DNA of 64,000 nucleotides from assembly GCA_011799875.1 (NCBI GenBank), contig CM022298.1, forward strand, positions 52,820,109 to 52,884,108, given 5' to 3'. The stretch comes from Thinopyrum elongatum. Lineage: Eukaryota > Streptophyta > Magnoliopsida > Poales > Poaceae. Position numbers and translations under genes: made by a program. A model generated the notes under the pieces. It was not told the DNA's origin and did not search any database. It saw nothing but the letters and a program-made list of their open reading frames with translations. Shown here one piece after another: positions 11,655-23,840 of this stretch (positions within the stretch are counted from its first letter, which is position 1; each line of letters starts with the position of its first letter).

Positions 11655-14600
11655 ATGCGGCGGCGCGTGGACAAGGGGTGAAGGAGGGGATGGACGGAGG
11701 AGTGGAGAGGGGAGAGTGAGGGGCGGGCGGCGGCGGGCGGAGAAGAACCGAGCTGCCTTGCAGTAGCGCATTTAGGGAAAGCGCTACTACTAAGATCAAT
11801 AGCAGTAGCGCTCTTAGAAAATAGGCGCTACTACTAAAACCTACTGGCGGGGGGGAACGTCGTGCCATTTGTAGTAAGATAGCGCTGATTTTTCGACCGC
11901 GCTATACTACGGGGGTTGTTAGTAGCGCCGTTTTTTAAGCGCGGCTCTGATAAGTAGCAGTAGCGCCTGTTTGGAACCGCCGTACTGGTAAGGTTTCTGG
12001 TGTATAAGGTTTTCCTAGAGTTGTGTCCCCGAGCCCAGATGAGAATGAAGAAGATGACGGCTCGACAATATCTGAACATGGGTATGTATTTGATGAGACG
12101 AACGAATAGATGAAGTCCAGAACAATGATGACGAAGGAATATGTTGTTCTTCAAATAACAAAGACCGGCGAGGTTATTTATATAAGGCATGGGTCATCAC
12201 ATGTTTTTTTAATGTATTTTATATATTAACGAATCGATCTTCTTATTTTAGCCCTCCGGGTCGAACAAATCTTCTACAAGCAGCATGGCAGTTCATGGCG
12301 GCCAAAAAGTTGAAGGCTGGATTAAAAGTACAACATCGATGCCATCAAACCTATGGCGAACAGCAGTTGAACCTAAGAACAATGCGAACAAGTTCATTCG
12401 TCAATGCGGAGGTATTGTCAGGGACCAAATCCCGATCTCCGTTCAAGAAATGGAAAAAGCCAGCAAAAGGGAGATCCAGATGTTTCTTTGTGATCAAGAG
12501 CAAAAGATCTGCTTTGGGATGAACGCTCAGTTCACATTTCACCCTACCAGATCATTTGACAGATTGCAGACCTGGAGAAAAGTCAAGAACTGTGCTATTA
12601 GAAGATGGCGATAGCATTCAAAACGATAAGAAAAATATATGGGCGCGTACGTAATGTAGGAAAGCAGACTCCAGAATTCAAGGAACACTGGAGAAGGCAA
12701 GAGATCACTGGGATGCTTTCGTGAACTTCAAGGAATCAAGAAGTTAGATCAGGAATGGTCGAGAAAAAAAAAAAGATTAATGCGCGGAAAAGCAGTAGTG
12801 GCACCATAATCTGGGGCCAGGTGGCTGCGAGGTGGCCCGGCCTAAGAGGGATCTTGCTGAGCAAGAGATGATGGCTGCGGGGGTACTCCAGTACATTGAG
12901 CTGGGCCCCCAGGTGCAAGACTTGGTTCTATGCGCATGGGGGGAAGTTGGACCCAAAAACAGGCGAGGTTTTGGAGCAGGCAAGTCTTAAAGGAGCCACC
13001 GAAAGTTTTACTTGTTGCAATAGAAGATGCTCGAACGGTGGTGTTCACGCCCCATAGAGAGAACGACAGCTTAACGCGCGCCCCTTGAAGAATCCTGAAA
13101 CCCGGGGGAGAACACGAGGCAAAGGTCATTTTCGTGGTTTGAGGGTTTACGGCGGAATGCCGACTATAGAAGCCGTGTGTAGAACAGAAGACACGCAGGA
13201 GGAGCAGAAGACGGAGGAAGCTGGAGGAGGAGCAGAGGAAGCATGAAGTTAGGACGCCTTCGCATCATAGAATCAAAGCACACGGAGTTGGAACTCATTT
13301 CAAGCGGGAGGGGCGAGAGACAGCGAGATCGACTACATTAGCCGGAAAGGGGTGTGGTCCAGAGCAGGACAGAGCTGGAGGATAAACCAGAATTGGTAAG
13401 ACCGTCCCATCAATGACGGAGAAGCAGCGTGGGTGTCCGCCCCCGGGTGATTTTATGCACTGCTGGATAGATACTATGGATGATATCATAGCTCGACAAC
13501 ATTGATGAGCTACACATAAAGTGAAGAACATATCATGAAAGGTGGCGGAGGCTATGCTTATACAAATCCCCCTGAAGCAACCTTCCATTGCCAATCCGAT
13601 TCCAGCTTAGCTATGCTCGTGTGGGGGGTGATGAAGTGGTAAGAATTCGGGGCTAGAGCATGACATCATGGAGGTTGACGAGGAGCGACAACTGGACGGA
13701 GAGGCCATACATAATATCATTCATAGGAGAAGGATTGCATCGTCTTTACAAGGGCCACCACACCGCTGTCAGCCGGCTCCTCCTCCAAGTCCGCCACCGA
13801 TCAGCAGACTCCCGCTCCTCAGTCAGCCACTGCGTCAGCGGACTCTGCTCTCCAAGTCCGCCCACGGTGCTGTCAGCCCACTCCCTCCAAGTCCGGCACC
13901 CGCTCAGCCGAATCCTCCTCTCCAAGTCCAGGGCCACCGCGTCAGCCGACTCTCCAAGTCAGGCAAACGTAGACGTCTACCGCACGCTCAGCGGCCTCCG
14001 CCGCCTCAGCAAACAATGGAAGAGAGAGGCACAAGCTACGGCAGGCTAGCGGTTAAACAGAGGCAAGAATTCAAATTTGGTCCAAGCCTCAAGCCTTCCG
14101 AGTTGCATTACCACTGATGGGACGAGGAAGGGGAAGGAAAACAAAGCCGAAGTGAAGGCGCAAGGAGGCCCATTTGGACCGAAAGCGCCCCCCCGCCAAA
14201 GGAGATAATACTCTGAGCATGGTCATGCAGAATTTATTGATTAATGCTCAACAGCTATCAAGCATAAGGGACTAAAGACTATTGAGGGCTCTATCAAGAG
14301 TCTAATCATGCACAAAAACAGAAGGAAGTCGAGCTCGAGCTCGAGCCAAGCAGCTGGTAAATAAAAGCAGGACAACTGTTCCCCACTGGGAGAAACAGGT
14401 AGGCAATCGATTCCACCGCTCAGTGTAACAACACATTGTGAGTACCGCCTAGCAGCTGAGTAATACTGACAATCATAGAAGGACAGGAGAGAGGCGGTGT
14501 CACTGCAGAACAATCTCCTAGGATCAGGGACTTCCAAACGTTTACAGAGGAGGTGGGAATAAATGGAAATATGTAGCGGCCCCAACCCTATGGTCAAGTG

Positions 14601-17600
14601 AGCAGAGTCCCGCTTATATTTTCAACGAGAATGTATGAATGCATCAATGGTCCTTAGAGAGAAGAAAGTACACCCAAGAGTCCTCATGGTGATGTGAAGT
14701 CAAGGAAGAGTAATACATAACAACCACAAGGGGGATTCTGTGGGTTTGAGGTTTCACGAAAATGTTTCAGTTATTCCAATCAAGGCGCACTCAGACAAAG
14801 AATTATCGTTAGTGCTATGTGTCTTGTAAGTGATTTCTTTATGTAATTTAAGTCTTAGTAGCTGTACGTAGTCGTCATACCTGTAATGTATCCTCCTTAT
14901 TCTCTTTCGTGTATTATGCCAGAATGAAGATTATGAAAATGAAAAGAGAGGACGCTATGGCATGGGTGTATATGACGCAAATACCATTAATCAGAGACAT
15001 GGTCACGTGAAAGGGATCGAAAAAACACAGAGAAAAGCTGCTAGAGTTCTTGAAGCGGACTAAATACCCAACCAAAAATACATTTCCTTAAAACTTCGGG
15101 TGTGGTGATCACTGTCTTTACTACAAATTCTGTTTTTGCTTATAGATGTAATAAGTGTAGTTGAGGAGTATGCACATGCCGCTTTACATTATACAAACAT
15201 GTGCGCATGCAGTTTTACTCATGGATCCTGCTAATCATTGAGTAGTTGAAAGGGAAAAGTTCAAGTATGGGACTCAATCACTTAAAGACCTTAATGGATA
15301 GCATCGTGTGAAGGCAGATGGTCGACAGTAGTTTCAAATGCATTATCAAAACATTCGGCCCTCTTTAGTTCATGTTCCTGATATCAACTAATTAATAAAC
15401 TCTTTATTCATTTTCTTTGCCGTCGGGCAGGGCTGGGGAAAAAGTTAGTACCAACAGTTGAAGGCCCTGGAAACAAAAGCTTAAAATGGGGTGACGACCA
15501 GACCCGGCAGGTAATTAATTAAGTATACTAGCTAGCTACCTCTCTTTAATTTAGTTTCAATACCATTATATGCTTGATTAATTTTAATCTGATTGAATTC
15601 TATTATCGTAAAGGCCATGAAGCAGGGCGTCGGGGAATATTATGTGATACTACGTTACAAGACACATTGCATGATGGCATGCCGAAAGGGACGCAAAGAT
15701 GGAGATCACTTGGGTACGTTTGCCAGACACACATTCACAATGTTTTACATCAGTATCTTAATATATATAACACAACAATACATTTCTATTGATACTCCTT
15801 GCTTTACAAGATGATGGAGCGTGAGATGCGGGGATAAGCTCCTACCATGGATCGGCCTAACGAGCGATTCAAGAGGAAAAATAGCGGGATTTTGCTCGAC
15901 GGTGATAGATCCCAAAGGAGAATACACATTACAGTTGTTGTAATGCTCAATGTATGATCTGCAAGTGTAGGAGAAATGTAATATACCAAATTGTTATCAT
16001 ATATATGGTATGTGAATGGTCGTGCGAGAATTCGATGATTATATATGATGGTTCTACGAGAAACTTCTATTTATATGATAAGAACGTTACAATATGTAGT
16101 AGCGTAAAATATGTTGAAATGAAAAAAGAAATTAAATAGAAAATCAAAATTAAAAGGAAAAATAACCCCATAAACCACATAAACCCTAAGACCTTGTAGA
16201 TCCCGGTTGGTGTCACCGGGAACTAAAGGCCCCCAGCCCCCCGGCGCGGGGCTCGTGCCACGTGGTGGGCTCTGGTCCAGGTTTGTGACGAACCGGCATA
16301 AAGGGGGGGGGGGGCCTTAGTCCCACCCTTAGTGCCGGTTGCAGAAACTGGATCTAAAGGTCCTACGAACCCGGGAAAAACAATAGCCCGAGTCTGCAAT
16401 AGTGAAAACGGTTTTAAATTGTTGGTGATGGCGTATAAAAACCCCAACCACACCACTACTCCCAGAGAGGGCCCAATTCGGGACAAAAATACACTTTCCC
16501 ATATCCTTTTCTGAGAGAGAACCACAAACTATACTTGTGTGAAATAAAAGGAGAATTTCACTCCAACATTGATCCTTTGGATTTCTAAGCCCCTCATGTC
16601 GTATTCCACTCTAATCCTTCTCCTACGTAACATGCCAAATCTGTGATGAAAGATGTTGAGTGTAAGGAGACTATCTTGTGAAGCAACAAGAGAAAGGATT
16701 TTTTTTTCATCATCAAGAAAAAACTATCTACTCCATCCATTCCTTTATACAAGGCCCATATGAAAATACTTTTTGCATCTATCAAGGCCAACTGGATAGT
16801 GAATCGAGGCAAAAATTAATGATGTTCTGTACTACAACTTGTTAATTACTTGCATGCATGTAGTCTATTGACACTGTGCTACTCCTTCCATTTCTTCATT
16901 GCATGCATGCCGAATATTAATGACCCGGTTAACGAAAAGAAAGTTGGCTTGCAAAGTCGTCATTAAATGACCTTGGGGGGATCACCTGTAATTTGGAGGT
17001 GTGGACGCTGGATAAGGAAGGAAGTAGTGAGGGAGGTTACAATTACCTTTGGAGAGTGGTTGTCTCATAGTAGTGGTCAGGTGTACTTGGGAGCCCCAAA
17101 TCTTGTGGAGTTTGACCAAGGACTTTGTAGGGCAAAGAGATCACCTACTTCATGTCAAGATCTACCAAAGTGAGACAAGATGGCACTTCGTGGAGGTGCT
17201 ACACTTCTTGATGCTTGAGTTGGTTTTGAGACCTGTGAAGAGGAAAGGGTGATGCAGCAAAGTAGAGATAGTGTATATTCCACTCAGTTTGAGAAAACAA
17301 TGTATCAATTAGTAGGAGACAACGCACAAATCACACGAATACCGGCACAAACATCAAAACAACTTTGCACCAATGCGAGAAAGGGATTGTGTCAATCCCT
17401 TCCGGTTACTGCAAAGTGAGATCTGATAGAAGATAGATGCGAGTAAACAAACCGGTTTAAAAGTAAATATTTTGGTATTTTTGGGTTATAGACTCGGAAA
17501 GTAAAAGATTGCAAAATAGTGAGTCGGAAACTTAATGATGGAAATAGACCCGGGGGCCATAGGTGTCACTAGAGGCTTCTCTCAAGAACAGGCAAATAAT

Positions 17601-19129
17601 ACGGTTGGCCGGGAACAAATTACTGCCGAGCAATTGGATAGCACAAGCCAAAAGTTTTATGGACAGTATCTAAGGCAAATGATCATGAATAATAGGCATC
17701 ACGTCGTGTCAAGTAGACGAAACAATTTTGCACCTACGACTATTATCCAACATTCGACCGACTCTGCCTACATCTAGAGTATTAAGTTCAGAATGAAGAA
17801 CAGAGTAACGCATTAAGTAAGATGACATATGTAGAGGAATAAACTCAAGCAATATGATTGAAACCCCATCTTGTTATCCTCGATGGCAAACATACATGCG
17901 ATGCCTTGCTGCCCCTACTGTCAATCGCGGAAGGACACCGCAAAGATAATGGAACCAAGCTAAGAATTCTCCCATTGCAAGAGAAAAACCAATCTAGTTG
18001 GCCCAAACCCCAAACCGTGATAGTTCGAAGAGATTACAAGAGATACCAAATTCATGCAATTAAAAAATTCAGGAGAGATTCAAATAATATTCAATAGTAA
18101 GCTGATCAAAATCCAAATTCTCGGATCTCGGAGAATAACAACCGCAAAAGAGTATTACATTGGAGTAGGATCTCCAAGGAGCTCAGAGGAGAACATGGTA
18201 TTGGGAGTAAAGAGAGAGAAAAGAGCCATCTAGTACTAGCTTATGACCCGTAGGTTGTGTGGAAAAACTACTCATGCTCTATCGGAAAGGGCAATAGAGT
18301 TGATGTAGAAGCCTGACGTGATCGAATCGCCCCACGGCAGGGTGCAGAAAAAGGTCCTAGAGGGATTTCAAACGTACAGAAGGTCCTGCGGCCGTGGAAT
18401 GGAAAAGTGTTTTTCGTGGATGCCCCTTTGTGGTTTGGGAATATTGTGAATATATAGGTGAAAGGAATTAGGTCAGGAGAGGTCACAGAGGCGGGCCAAA
18501 GATTAGGGGAGGCACGACGCCTCCACAAACACGGGAGCGCCCTTCCACCCCTTGTGGCCGCATGTGGCTCCTCCGACTCATATCGCCGTCTCCTGGTGTC
18601 TTCTGCGTCCAAGAAACAATCATCTAGCGAAGGTTTTAGTTCTGTTTGGACTCGGTTTGAGTATTCCCCTTTCGGTGAAACTCAAAAAACAATGGGAAAA
18701 AAAAAACAGGAATGGCTGGGCCTGGTTAATAGGGGTAGTCCCCAAAAATAATAAATAGCATATTAATGCATAATAAAACATCACAAAATCAGAGTAATTA
18801 TAATAGCATGGAACAATTAAAAAAATTTAAGTACGTTGGAAGACGTATCAACGCATCCAAAGTTAATTCCTGCCTACGTCTCGAGTAGGTAAATGATTAA
18901 AAACAGAATTTTGTTTGGGAATGGCTACCTAACATATTTATCCATGTAATCTTTCTTTATTGTGGCCATGAAGATGTTCGATCCCTAAGATTCAGAACAA
19001 AGTTATAATATTGAATTAAAATAAAATACTCAAAAGCATACTAAAAGGCAAGTTTGTCTCTCCAAAAATACTGGCCAAAGAAAGGCTTATCCCTAAAAAT
19101 CATGTAGTATGCGATGCTCATTCTTCATA
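11655..19129. other. Probable assembly artefact: error-rich second copy of 19355-26675
   Basis: The whole stretch lines up with 19355-26675 in the same order: purine tract, GTAGCGC repeats, TNP1-like and DUF8039-like coding (about 12285-14280), Ulp1 exons (about 14930-15935), CACTA end (about 16405), Stowaway MITE (about 16728-17035), start of the Athila-like LTR (17197-18850) and its interior. It is 154 nt longer and full of single-base insertions and deletions, evenly spread over coding, intronic and repeat DNA, with fewer substitutions. The 393-codon frame of the other copy is broken into many pieces here. It ends at the N gap at the same sequence where 26675 continues. Genes here should not be counted separately. 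Confidence 0.88.
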
Positions 19130-19354
19130 NNNNNNNNNNNNNNNNNNNNNNNNNNNNNNNNNNNNNNNNNNNNNNNNNNNNNNNNNNNNNNNNNNNNNNN
19201 NNNNNNNNNNNNNNNNNNNNNNNNNNNNNNNNNNNNNNNNNNNNNNNNNNNNNNNNNNNNNNNNNNNNNNNNNNNNNNNNNNNNNNNNNNNNNNNNNNNN
19301 NNNNNNNNNNNNNNNNNNNNNNNNNNNNNNNNNNNNNNNNNNNNNNNNNNNNNN
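19130..19354. other. Assembly gap (225 N)
   Basis: A run of 225 undetermined bases between the two copies of the CACTA region. Since the flanking contig ends overlap by about 7.3 kb, the true gap size is probably negative. Confidence 0.99.
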
Positions 19355-19454
19355 ATGCGGCGGCGGCGGACAACGGGGTGAAGGAGGGGATGGAGGAGGG
19401 AGTGGAGAGGGGAGAGTGAGGGGCGGGCGGCCGGGCGGAGAAGAACCGAGCTGC

Positions 19455-19690
19455 CTTAGCAGTAGCGCACTTTAGGGAAAAGCGCTACTACTAAGATCAA
19501 TAGCAGTAGCGCTCTTAGAAAATAGGCGCTACTACTAAACCTACTCCGGCGGCAACGTCGTGCCATTTGTAGTAGTAGCGCTGATTTTTCGACCGCGCTA
19601 CTACTACGGGGTTGTTAGTAGCGCCGTTTTTTTAAGCGCGCTACTGATAAGTAGCAGTAGCGCCTAGTTTTGAACCGCGCTACTGGTAAG
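19455..19690. repeat. GTAGCGC-type repeats (CACTA subterminal-like)
   Basis: Many copies of agcagtagcgc, gcgctactactа-like and related words in both orientations, as found near the ends of several grass CACTA families. They lie directly upstream of the TNP1-like gene and differ from the ggactaaag motif class at the right end. The equivalent in the error-rich copy is about 11755-12000. Confidence 0.75.
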
Positions 19691-19709
19691 GTTCTGTGTA
19701 TAAGGTTTT

Positions 19710-19867
19710 CCCTAGTTGTGTCCCCGAGCCCAGATGAGAATGAAGAAGATGACGGCTCGCAATATCTGAACATGGGTATGATATTTGATGAAGACGAACG
19801 AATAGATGAAGTCCAGAACAATGATGACGAAGGAAATGTTGTTCTTCAAATAACAAAGACCGGCGAG
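19710..19867 (+). CDS. First visible exon of the CACTA TNP1-like/Ulp1 gene
   Basis: This acidic exon (SPDENEEDDGSQYLNMGMIF ... ITKTGE) is open through the donor GAG|GTATAT at 19868. It joins in phase zero to the exon starting at 19950 after TTTTAG, with an 82-bp intron. The true start codon is not certain: the frame is open upstream to about 19670 (MNRATGK...), in sequence derived from the GTAGCGC repeats. The asparagine/aspartate-rich character fits the N-terminal exon of TNP1-like genes. Confidence 0.55.
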
Positions 19868-19949
19868 GTATATTTATATAAGGCATGGTGTCATCACATG
19901 TTTTAATTGATTTGTATATATATTAACGAATCGATCTTTCTTATTTTAG

Positions 19950-21164
19950 CCCTCCGGGTCGAACAAATCTTCTACAAGCAGCATGGCAGTTCATGGCCCG
20001 GCCAAAAAGTTGAAGGCTGGCATAAAGTACAACATCGATGCCATCAAACCTAATGGCGAACAGCGTGAACCTAAGAACAATGCGAACAAGTTCATTCGTC
20101 AATGCGGAGTTATTGTCAGGGACCAAATCCCGATCTCCGTTCAAGAATGGAAAAAGCCAGCAAAGGGAGATCCAGATGTTTCTTTTGTCGACCAAAGAGC
20201 AAAAGATCTGCTTTGGGAATCGCTCATGTCACATTTCACCCTACCAGATCATTTGACAGATGCAGACCTGGAGAAAGTCAAGAACTGTGCTCTTAAGAAG
20301 ATGGCGATAGCATTCAACAACGATAAGAAAAATATATGGGCCGCGTACGTCAATGTAGGAAAGCAGACTCCAGAATTCAAGGGAACACTGGAGAAGGCAA
20401 GAGATCACTGGGATGCTTTCGTGAACTTCAAGGAATCAGAAGTAGCTCAGGAATGGTCGAGAAAAAACAAGATTAATGCCGCGAAAAAGCAGTGGCACCA
20501 TAATCTGGGGCCAGGTGGCTGCGAGGTGGCCCGGCCTAAGAGGGATCTTGCTGAGCAAGAGATGATGGCTGCAGGGGTCACTCCAGTTACATTGAGCTGG
20601 CCCCCCAGGTGCAAGACTTGGTTCTATGCGCATGGGGGGAAGTTGGACCCAAAAACAGGCGAGGTTTTGGAGCAGGCAAGTCTTAAAGGAGCCACCGAAA
20701 GTTTACTTGTTGCAATAGAAGATGCTCGAACGGTGGTGTTCACGCCCAATAGAGAGAACGACGAGCTTACGCGCGCCCTGAAGAATCCTGAACACCCGGG
20801 AAGAACACGAGGCAAAGGCATTGTTCTGTGGTTTGAGGGGTTTACGGACTGGAATGCCGACTATAGAAGCCGTGTAAGAAAGAAGCAGCAGGAGGAGCAG
20901 AAGAGGAAGCTGGAGGAGGAGCAGAGGAAGCATGAAGTAGACCGCCTTCGCATCATAGAATCAAAGCACACGGAGTTGGAACTCACTTTCAAGCGGGAGC
21001 AGCAGCAGATCGACTCACTTAGCCAGGAAAGGGGGTCTCAGCAGCGGCAGCAGCTGGCGGATCCAGCATTGGATAGCACCGTCCCATCCATGCCGAGAAG
21101 CAGCGTGGGTTCCGCCCCGGGTGATGATGCACTGCTGGATAGATACCTATGGATGATATCATAG
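19950..21164 (+). pseudogene. TNP1-like region of the CACTA gene (frame broken at its end)
   Basis: From MAVHGPAKKLKAGIKYNIDA at 19983 there are 393 codons. The first third (GEQREPKNNANKFIRQCGVI, IPISVQEWKKPAKGDPDVSF, ... LWESLMSHFTLP) matches the conserved N-terminal region of plant TNP1/En-Spm ORF2-type proteins. A middle segment (WPPRCKTWFYAHGGKLDPKT) and a long charged coiled coil (about residues 300-360, RKKQQEEQKRKLEEEQRKHE) follow. The frame ends at 21164, but the expected continuation is in the next frame, overlapping from 21149. One base seems missing near 21147, and the error-rich copy shows the same break, so it is probably real. TNP1-like proteins bind subterminal repeats; that role is inferred. 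Confidence 0.75.
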
Positions 21165-22479
21165 CTACGACAACTTGTGAGCTACACATAAAAGTGAAGA
21201 ACATATCCATGAAGGTGGCGGACGGCTATGCTTATACAAATCCCCCTGAAGCAACCTTCCATTGCAATCCGATTCCAGCTAGCTATGCTCGTGTTGGGGT
21301 TGATGAAGTGGTGACAGGATATTCGGGGCTAGAGCTTGACATTCCTGGAGGTGACGAGGAGCGCACACTGGGAGAGGCCATACATAATATCATTCTATGG
21401 AGAAAGGATTGCATCGTCTTTCCAAGGCCACCGACACCGCGTCAGCCGGCTCCTCCTCCAAGTCCGCCACCGCGTCAGCAGACTCCCGCTCCTCCAAGTC
21501 CGCCACTGCGTCAGCAGACTCCTGCTCCTCCAAGTCCGCCACGGTGTCAGCCCACTCCTCCTCCAAGTCCGGCACCGCATCAGCCGACTCCTCCTCCTCC
21601 AAGTCCGGCACCGCGTCAGCCGACTCCTCCTCCAAGTCAGGCAACACGTCAGCCGTCTCCGCCGCCTCAGCGGCCTCCGCCGCCTCAGCAACAATGGAAG
21701 AGAGGCACCACAGCTACGGCAGCTAGCGGTACAACAGGAGGCAAGAAATTCAAATTTGGTCCAAGCCTCAAGCCTCTTCCGAAGTTGCCTTACCACTTGA
21801 CTGACGAGGAAAACAAAGCCGAAGTGAAGGCGCAACTGAAGGCCCATTTTGGACCGAAGCCGCCCCCGCCGCCAAAGGAGATAATACCTGAGCATGTCAT
21901 GCAGCACTTTATTGATAATGCTCAACCAGCTATCAAGCATAGGGACTAAGACTATGAGTGCTCTATCAAGAAGTCCTATCATGCACAAAAACAGAAGGAG
22001 TCGAGCTCGAGCTCGAGCCAAGCAGCTGGTAATAAAAGCAGGAAAACTGTTCCCCAACTGGGAGAACAGGTAGTGCAATCGATTCCCCCGCTCATTGTAC
22101 AAACACATGTGAGTACCGCCTATCAGCTAGTAATTACTGACAATCATAGAAGGCAGGCTGAAGAGGCCGGTGTCACTGTAGAACAACTCCTAGGCATCGA
22201 GGACTTCCAAACGTTTACAGAGGAGGAACTACAATGGAAATATGTCTGCGGCCAACCTATGGTCAAGCCTGAGCAGATCCCGCTTCTATCAACGAGAATG
22301 TATGAATTGCATCAATGGTACCTGAGAGAAGTAAAGACTACCAATCAAGAGTCCCTCATGGTGAAAGTCAAGGAAGAGCATTACTACCATCCAAAAGATC
22401 TGTGGGTTGAGTTTCAAGAAATGTTTCAGTTATTCAATCAAGGCGCACTCGACAAATCTATCGTTAGTTGCTATTGTCT
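21149..22479 (+). pseudogene. DUF8039-like region, proline-rich linker and following segment
   Basis: The frame continues the TNP1-like protein. Residues 1-80 (CELHIKVKNISMKVADGYAY, ... YARVGVDEVVTGYSGLELDI) resemble the DUF8039-type domain found after TNP1 in grass CACTA proteins. Residues about 92-185 are a repeat-rich proline linker built from PPPSP/PRQQTPAPPSPP-like units. An in-frame TAA at 21947-21949 interrupts the frame; the same frame is open again to 22479 and contains a serine run and a helical segment (VEQLLGIEDFQTFTEEELQW). A donor GTAAGTG starts at 22480. The stop plus the frameshift mean the product cannot be made whole from this copy unless these are sequence errors. Confidence 0.7.
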
Positions 22480-22580
22480 GTAAGTGATTTCTTTATGTAA
22501 TTTAAGTCTCTAGCTAGCTGTAGTGCTCGTTCATTACCTGTAATTATCCTCACTATATTCTTTTCTGTGGTATTATGCAG

Positions 22581-23581
22581 AATGAAGATTTATGAAATGA
22601 AAAGAGCTGGACGCTATGGCATTGGGTTCATTGACGCAAATACCATTAATCAAGAGACATGGTCACGTGAATGGGATCGAAAAGACACAGAGAAAAGCTT
22701 GCTAGAGTTCTTGAAGCGACTAAATACCCAACCAAAAATACTATTTCCTTACAACTTCGGGTGAGTGACACTGTCTTGTACTACAAATTCTGTTTTTGCT
22801 TACTAGATGTTAATAAGTGTAGTTGATGAGTTATGCACATGCCCGCTTAATTATACAAACATGTGCGCATGCAGTTTTCACTGGATCCTGCTAATCATTG
22901 AAGTTGACAAGGGAAAAGTTCAAGTACTGGACTCACTACTTAAAGACATTAATGACTACGCAATCGTGAAGGCGATGGTCGACAGGTAATTTCAATCATT
23001 ATCAAACTATGTCGGCCTCTTTAGTTCATTTCCTGATATCAACTAATTAATAACTCCTTTATTCATTTTCTTTGCCGTCGGGCAGGGCTTGGGAAAAGTT
23101 CATCCAACAAGTTGAAGGCCCATGGAAACAAAAGCTAAAATGGGTGCGACCCAAGGTAATTAATTAAGTAGTACTAGCTAGCTACCATCTCTTTAATTCT
23201 AGTTTCAATACCATTATCATGCTTGATTAATTATTATCTGATTGAATTCTATTCTCGTAAAGGCCATGAAGCAGGCGTCGGGGACTAATTTATGTGCATA
23301 CTACGTTTACAAGAACATTCGCATGATGGCATCCGAAAGGAGCAAAGATGGTAGATCACTTTGGGTACGTTTGCCAGAACACTATTCACAATTTTTACAT
23401 CATTATCTAATATATATACACACAACTAATACATTCATATTGATCTCCTTCTTTAAAGATGATGGAGATGCGGGATAAGCTCCTACCAATGGATCGCGTA
23501 CGAGCGATTCAAGAGGAAATAGCGGGATTTTTGCTCGACCAGGTCATAGATCCCAAAGGAGAATACCATTACAAGTTGTAA
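22581..23581 (+). CDS. Ulp1-like cysteine protease domain (five exons)
   Basis: Exons with GT/AG borders: 22581-22760, 22875-22985, 23086-23155, 23263-23364 and 23459-23581 (stop TAA). They encode the C48 (Ulp1/SENP) catalytic core at the C-terminus of the CACTA gene. The triad is visible: His in FHWILLIIEVDKGKV, Asp in VQVLDSL, and Gln plus Cys in KQASGTNLCAYYV. The protein ends ...GEYHYKL. Family members cleave SUMO or related modifiers from proteins, and copies occur in plant CACTA and Mutator elements. Whether this copy makes protein is unclear because upstream exons carry a frameshift and a stop. All five exons are recognisable in the error-rich copy at about 14930-15935. Confidence 0.8.
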
Positions 23582-23840
23582 TGCCTCCATGTAATGATCT
23601 GCAAATTGTAGGAGAAATTGTATATACCAAATTGTATATATATATGTGTATGTGAATGGTCGTGCGAGAAATTCGATGATATATATATGATCGGTTCTAC
23701 GAGAAATTCTATTTATATATATGCATAACGTGTACAATATGTAGTAGCGTAAAATATGTTTGAAATGAAAAAGAATTAAATAGAAAATACAAAATTAAAA
23801 GGAAAAATAAACCATAAACCCATAAACCCCTAAACCTTTT

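Noticed and set aside
11304..11868. Open frames of 80-155 codons rich in Pro/Ser or Gly/Arg on both strands
   Set aside because: They come from a G/A-only tract with few possible stop codons; both strands are open in several frames at once.
11655..19129. A second CACTA gene, a second Stowaway MITE and a second Athila-like LTR
   Set aside because: The region matches 19355-26675 element for element, with read-error-like indels and a gap between the copies. A real duplication is much less likely than unmerged contigs.
21395..22108. A 237-codon minus-strand frame opposite the proline-rich linker
   Set aside because: It is the antisense of the repeat-rich proline linker of the CACTA gene and has no independent support.
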